Of a stretch of 38,818 nt of DNA, positions 35,459-38,818 are shown in pieces. Position 1 is the stretch's first letter. Each line of letters begins with the position of its first letter. The notes below the pieces were generated by a model, which ran no database searches, was not told where the DNA came from, and saw only the letters and a program-made list of their open reading frames with translations. Source of the stretch: Sphingomonadaceae bacterium. GTDB taxonomy: Bacteria > Pseudomonadota > Alphaproteobacteria > Sphingomonadales > Sphingomonadaceae. Location: positions 1-38,818 of the forward strand of contig CANJRZ010000008.1 in the NCBI GenBank assembly GCA_947476735.1, given 5' to 3'. The translations under genes were made by a program, and so were the position numbers.

Positions 35459-36561
35459 CAGCCCGCTGCCTCGACCAGTTTGCGGAGAGCCGCGGTGAGA
35501 CCGGTGATCTCCTCCTCGGTGCCGATCGTGATGCGCAGGCCATGGGGCAGGCCCTGGCCAGGCAGCCAGCGGACGATATAGCCCGCGTCCATCAGCCCCT
35601 GATAGGCGCTCTCGGCGGTCAATTTTCCCTCGAACAGGACCAGCGAGAAATTGGCCTTGCTCGGCACCGCGCGCAGGCCGTTATTGCCCATTCCGGCGAT
35701 CTGCTGTTCGAACCAGCCGCGCCATTTCAGATTATGCTCGCGGCTCGCGTCGACGAAATGCTTCGCCTCGAGCGCCGCGACAGCCGCCATCTGGCCGGCG
35801 GTGGTGACATTGAACGGCGCGCGGATCCTGTGCATCGCCTGGATCACGTCGGCCGCGCCATAGCCCCAGCCGATCCGCTCGGCAGCCAGCCCGAAGATCT
35901 TCGAGAAGGTGCGGGTGACGAGGACATTGGGCTCGTTCTGCGCCAGCACGAAGGCGCCGTCGTCGTCGTCGGGCTCGAGATATTCGGCATAGGCCTGATC
36001 GATCACCAGCAGGCAATCCTTCGGCGTCGCCGCGTGGAGCCGGGCGATGTCGGCGGCATCGGTGTAGGTGCCGGTCGGATTGTTCGGATTGGCGACGAAG
36101 ATCACCCGCGTCTTCGGGGTGATGTGCGCGATCAATGCATCGACGTCGGTCGCATAATGTTTGTCGGGGGCGATCACCGGGGTGGCACCCACCCGCCGCG
36201 CCGCGATCGGATAGACCGAGAATCCGTACTGCACGAACAGCACTTCGTCGCCCGCGCCGGCATAGGCGCCGGCGGCAAGGTGAAGCACTTCATCCGATCC
36301 GGTGCCGTACATCACCCGCATCGGATCGAGCCCGTAATGCGCGGCGATCGCTTCGCGCAGCTCGGTGGCCGAGGCGTCAGGGTAGCGGTCGAGCGACTGG
36401 GCGCCGGCGACGAAGGCCGCGCGCGCCTCTTCGCTCGTACCGAGCGGATTCTCGTTCGAGGAGAGTTTCGCGACCTTGCGGCCGTCATCGGTGGTCGATC
36501 GCCCCGGCACATAAGGCGCGATCGCGTCGATCCAGGGCTTGGGCACCAGCGTCTTTGTCAT
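35458..36561 (-). CDS. hisC: Histidinol-phosphate aminotransferase
   Basis: A 367-residue PLP-dependent aminotransferase of fold type I, acting on histidinol phosphate and, next to a prephenate dehydrogenase gene, possibly also on aromatic keto acids. LSSNENPLG near the N-terminus, ANPNNPTGT, the DQAYAEY segment and the PLP Lys221 in TRTFSKIFGLA are all present. The C-terminal GLPHGLRITIGTEEE includes the substrate-binding Arg. ATG 36561 lacks a strong ribosome site. The 139-base gap to the divergent M28 peptidase must contain both promoters; no attenuator or T-box was seen there. Confidence 0.93.
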   Translation of the reverse strand: MTKTLVPKPWIDAIAPYVPGRSTTDDGRKVAKLSSNENPLGTSEEARAAFVAGAQSLDRYPDASATELREAIAAHYGLDPMRVMYGTGSDEVLHLAAGAYAGAGDEVLFVQYGFSVYPIAARRVGATPVIAPDKHYATDVDALIAHITPKTRVIFVANPNNPTGTYTDAADIARLHAATPKDCLLVIDQAYAEYLEPDDDDGAFVLAQNEPNVLVTRTFSKIFGLAAERIGWGYGAADVIQAMHRIRAPFNVTTAGQMAAVAALEAKHFVDASREHNLKWRGWFEQQIAGMGNNGLRAVPSKANFSLVLFEGKLTAESAYQGLMDAGYIVRWLPGQGLPHGLRITIGTEEEITGLTAALRKLVEAAG

Positions 36562-36700
36562 CGGGCTGCGCTTTAGGGGGCAAAACCCCTTGCCGCAATG
36601 GTTGCTGAAGCTGCGCCCGCACGGTGTCTTGTCGTATCAGCTCTCGACATCGGTCCGCCGGTTGATAGGCTTGGCCGATTGATGATCCCGAGGCCTCTCC

Positions 36701-38365
36701 ATGAAATCTCCTGCCCTTGCGGCGCTCGCCGGCATGTCGCTGCTCGCATCTCCCGTCACAGCCCAAGGCGGGAGCGCCGACCCGGCTTTCTCGGCTGATC
36801 GGTTCAAGGCAACGGTCGGCTTCCTTGCCGACGATCTGCTCGAAGGCCGCGACACGGGCAGCCCGGGCCATGCGATCGCTGCCGCCTATGTCGCGAGCCG
36901 CTTCGCCGAATTGGGGCTCAAGCCCGCAGGCGACAATGGCAGCTTCCTCCAGCAGGTGACCCTGCAACAGACCGACCCCGGCGCGAATCCGGCGATGGTC
37001 ACTGTTTCGGGATCCGGTCTCGCCGAGCAAAGCTGGAAGCACGCGACCGACGTGCTGGTCGGCCTCAATGGCAATGAACCCAAGCTCGACATCAGCGCCG
37101 CGCTCGTCTTCGTCGGCTATGGCATCGCGAACAAGCGGCTCGGCCTCAACGACTATGCCGGCCTCGATGTGAAAGGGAAGATCGTCGTCACCCTGCGCGG
37201 TTTCCCCAAGGGCTTGCCGAGCGAGGAAGCCGCGCATCTGAGCGCGACCAAGCGGCAGGTGGCGCAGGATCATGGCGCGATCGGACTGGTCTCGATCGGT
37301 ACAATATTGTCGATGAAGACGCGGCCCTGGGAGCGGATGCTCGGCTCGGCCGACAAACCCGATTTCAGCTGGGTCGGCGCCGACGGCAAGGCCTTTGACG
37401 AGGCACCCAAGATCCGCATTACCGCCACGCTGAACGAACCGGTGGCCCAGGCCATATTTGCCGGAGCGCCGCAGACCCTGGCGGCGATCCGTGCGCTCGC
37501 GGACAAGACGGGAGGCAAACCGAAGGGCTTCGCGCTCAAGACCCGAATCCGTATCCAGAGCGAGAGCCTCACAAGGCGCGTTACCAGCCCCAATGTCGTT
37601 GCGCTCCTGCCGGGCTCCGATCCGATGCTGAAGAACGAATATGTCGTGCTATCGGGCCATCTCGACCACATCGGCATCAATTCGAGCAGGCCCGGCGACC
37701 CACCCGGCAAGGACCGGATCAACAATGGCGCGCTCGATAATGCCGCCGGCGTCGCGACGATGCTCGAGGTTGCCCGCGCGGCAGCCTCCGCTGCCGACAG
37801 GCCGCGCCGTTCGATCATCTTTCTTGCGTCCACCGGCGAGGAGAAAGGGCTGCTCGGCGCCGACTATTATGCCCGTCATCCTTCGGTGCCGATCGGGGCG
37901 ATCGTCGGCAATGTCGATCTCGACATGCCGCTGCTGCTTTATCCGTTCACCGATGTGACCGCCTTCGGCGCCGATCATTCGACGCTCGGACCGATCGTTT
38001 CGCAGGCCGTGACGCCAATGGGGGTCAAGCTCTCGCCAGACCCAATGCCACAGGAGAGCATCTTCGTTCGTTCGGACCATTATATGTTCGTCAAGCAGGG
38101 CGTCCCCGCAGTCTTCCTCGCGACCGGCTTCGCCAATGGCGGCGAGGCGGCCTGGGAGAAGTTTCTCGGGCCCAAGGGCGCCTATCACCATCCCGACGAC
38201 GATATGAACCAGACGATCGACTGGCAGCAAGGCGCCCGCTTCTCTGAAGCCAATTACCGGATCATGCGAGCGATGGCCGACGCTGATACAGTTCCGCTCT
38301 GGTATGCGAAGGATTTCTTCGGCGACATTTTCGCGCCCAGGGCGGCGAAGGCGCCGCGACCTTAA
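36701..38365 (+). CDS. M28 family metallopeptidase (secreted)
   Basis: A 554-residue zinc aminopeptidase of the M28 family. The signal peptide ends near ASPVTAQ (about residue 21). A PA domain-like insert follows with FVGYGIANKRLGLNDYAGLDVKGKIVV. The catalytic domain has the metal ligands His in LSGHLDHIG, Asp in NGALDNAAG, Glu in STGEEKG, Asp in GNVDLDMP and a final His in AYHHPDDD. It should be periplasmic or outer-membrane associated and degrade peptides. Start ATG 36701 with GAGG upstream. It is divergent from hisC and is followed by two hairpins. Confidence 0.93.
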   Translation: MKSPALAALAGMSLLASPVTAQGGSADPAFSADRFKATVGFLADDLLEGRDTGSPGHAIAAAYVASRFAELGLKPAGDNGSFLQQVTLQQTDPGANPAMVTVSGSGLAEQSWKHATDVLVGLNGNEPKLDISAALVFVGYGIANKRLGLNDYAGLDVKGKIVVTLRGFPKGLPSEEAAHLSATKRQVAQDHGAIGLVSIGTILSMKTRPWERMLGSADKPDFSWVGADGKAFDEAPKIRITATLNEPVAQAIFAGAPQTLAAIRALADKTGGKPKGFALKTRIRIQSESLTRRVTSPNVVALLPGSDPMLKNEYVVLSGHLDHIGINSSRPGDPPGKDRINNGALDNAAGVATMLEVARAAASAADRPRRSIIFLASTGEEKGLLGADYYARHPSVPIGAIVGNVDLDMPLLLYPFTDVTAFGADHSTLGPIVSQAVTPMGVKLSPDPMPQESIFVRSDHYMFVKQGVPAVFLATGFANGGEAAWEKFLGPKGAYHHPDDDMNQTIDWQQGARFSEANYRIMRAMADADTVPLWYAKDFFGDIFAPRAAKAPRP

Positions 38366-38379
38366 ACTTCAAATCCTCG

Positions 38380-38396
38380 CTATCGCAAAGCGATAG
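38380..38396 (+). terminator. Hairpin after the M28 peptidase gene
   Basis: CTATCGC and GCGATAG form a 7-bp stem with an AAA loop, 14 bases after the stop. There is no T tract; it may act with the terminator at 38428-38459. Confidence 0.4.
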
Positions 38397-38427
38397 GGGC
38401 GAACCCCTTCGCCGCCTGCGGCGGTCC

Positions 38428-38459
38428 CCCTCCCCACATCAGGTGAAGGGAGGGTTTTT
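38428..38459 (+). terminator. Intrinsic terminator, M28 peptidase (convergent with DUF1467)
   Basis: CCCTCCC (38428-38434) pairs with GGGAGGG (38448-38454) and is followed by TTTTT at 38455-38459. The T tract runs into the stop codon of the opposite-strand DUF1467 gene. The preceding GCCGCCTGCGGCGG segment is another short palindrome resembling the one at 32511-32532. Confidence 0.6.
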
Positions 38460-38724
38460 ACTTCCGAAATCTCGTCAGGTCGAAAAAGTCGGCCGTGACC
38501 CAGCCGTTCACATAGTTGACATAATAGAACGCGAACAGCGCCGCCGACGCGATGGTGGTCCACATTATGGTGCGCCGGACCGAGAAGCGCGGCGGCGCGC
38601 TTTCGGCCTGGCCGGGTACATGGTCCTCGGGCTCCGCGCTCGAGCGCAACCGGAAAGGCAGCACCAGGAACAGGCTGCCCCACCAGAACAATATATAGAT
38701 AGCGACGATCGAAGTCAGTTTCAT
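38458..38724 (-). CDS. DUF1467 family membrane protein
   Basis: An 88-residue small membrane protein with two helices: SIVAIYILFWWGSLFLVLPF at the N-terminus, and TIMWTTIASAALFAFYYVNYVNGW near the end. FWWGSLFLVLPFRLR and a following acidic, proline-rich loop are typical of DUF1467, found beside RNase J in many alphaproteobacteria. Start ATG 38724 lies 9 bases after the stop of the upstream gene on the same strand, so they form an operon. Function unknown. Confidence 0.85.
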   Translation of the reverse strand: MKLTSIVAIYILFWWGSLFLVLPFRLRSSAEPEDHVPGQAESAPPRFSVRRTIMWTTIASAALFAFYYVNYVNGWVTADFFDLTRFRK

Positions 38725-38733
38725 CGCCCGGTC

Positions 38734-38818
38734 CTATATCCGAATGATCGAGACCTCGACCACTGGCTTCTTGCCAGTCCAGCTGGTCGCACGGCGGCGG
38801 ACAGCGAGTCGGATCGAC
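38734..38818 (-). CDS. Probable ribonuclease J, last 27 codons (5' end outside window)
   Basis: On the minus strand, an open frame enters from the window edge and ends at TAG (38734-38736). The visible C-terminus includes RRRATSWTGKKPVVEVSIIRI, which I recognise as like the RNase J family end (WTGKKP and a final beta strand). RNase J is a zinc metallo-beta-lactamase-fold 5'-exonuclease and endonuclease in mRNA and rRNA processing. The position just upstream of DUF1467 supports this. Only 27 residues are visible, so the call is tentative. Confidence 0.55.
   Translation of the reverse strand, partial: SIRLAVRRRATSWTGKKPVVEVSIIRI

Noticed and set aside
36562-36700. Possible attenuator or riboswitch before hisC
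   Set aside because: No run of His or aromatic codons, no terminator/antiterminator pair and no known riboswitch core is visible.

Overview
The window comes from a GC-rich alphaproteobacterium, most likely a sphingomonad (Sphingomonas, Sphingobium, Novosphingobium or Rhizorhabdus type). The signs are two TonB-dependent receptors, PQQ-dependent dehydrogenases, a DUF2946 protein, many oxygenases and hydrolases, and the core gene order zinc-ribbon protein / ftsE-ftsX-YdcF-plsC. All functional names rest on motif recognition by eye; no database search was run.

Region 1 (1-18.3 kb) is a catabolic gene block. It holds the end of a Rieske oxygenase alpha subunit, a PQQ alcohol dehydrogenase with a C-terminal cytochrome c domain, a TonB-dependent receptor, a D-aminoacylase-type amidohydrolase, an SDR, an AhpD/carboxymuconolactone decarboxylase-like protein, an SMP-30 lactonase-like protein, an aldo/keto reductase and a SnoaL-like protein. 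These are followed by two different Baeyer-Villiger monooxygenases, an HSL-type esterase, a second SDR, a TetR regulator and an EthD-domain protein. Genes are arranged almost strictly head-to-head and tail-to-tail, giving five divergent promoter regions. A plausible reading is uptake by the receptor, hydroxylation, oxidation of alcohol to ketone, Baeyer-Villiger insertion to ester or lactone, hydrolysis, and further oxidation. The substrate cannot be read from the sequence; cyclic or aryl ketones, terpenoids or steroid-like compounds are possible.

Region 2 (18.3-26.5 kb) is mixed: a CHASE2-SpoIIE membrane phosphatase, a phytanoyl-CoA dioxygenase family protein, a second TonB-dependent receptor next to a DUF2946 protein, and a membrane-anchored PQQ dehydrogenase of the glucose/quinate type.

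Region 3 (26.7-38.8 kb) is mostly core: tRNA-Leu(GAG), a 6-phosphofructokinase, a zinc-ribbon membrane protein divergent from the overlapping operon ftsE-ftsX-YdcF-plsC-nitroreductase, hisC with a prephenate dehydrogenase gene, an M28 peptidase, a DUF1467 protein and what looks like the 3' end of an RNase J gene. Two SnoaL-like genes and a TauD-type dioxygenase are inserted between the ftsEX operon and hisC and resemble the Region 1 repertoire.

The best candidate for an undescribed system is the Region 1 pathway built around the two Baeyer-Villiger monooxygenases. No CRISPR array, insertion sequence, integrase or phage gene was seen. No gene-free stretch exceeds 300 bases; the longest are 2863-3098, 17719-17947, 21294-21523 and 26457-26703.
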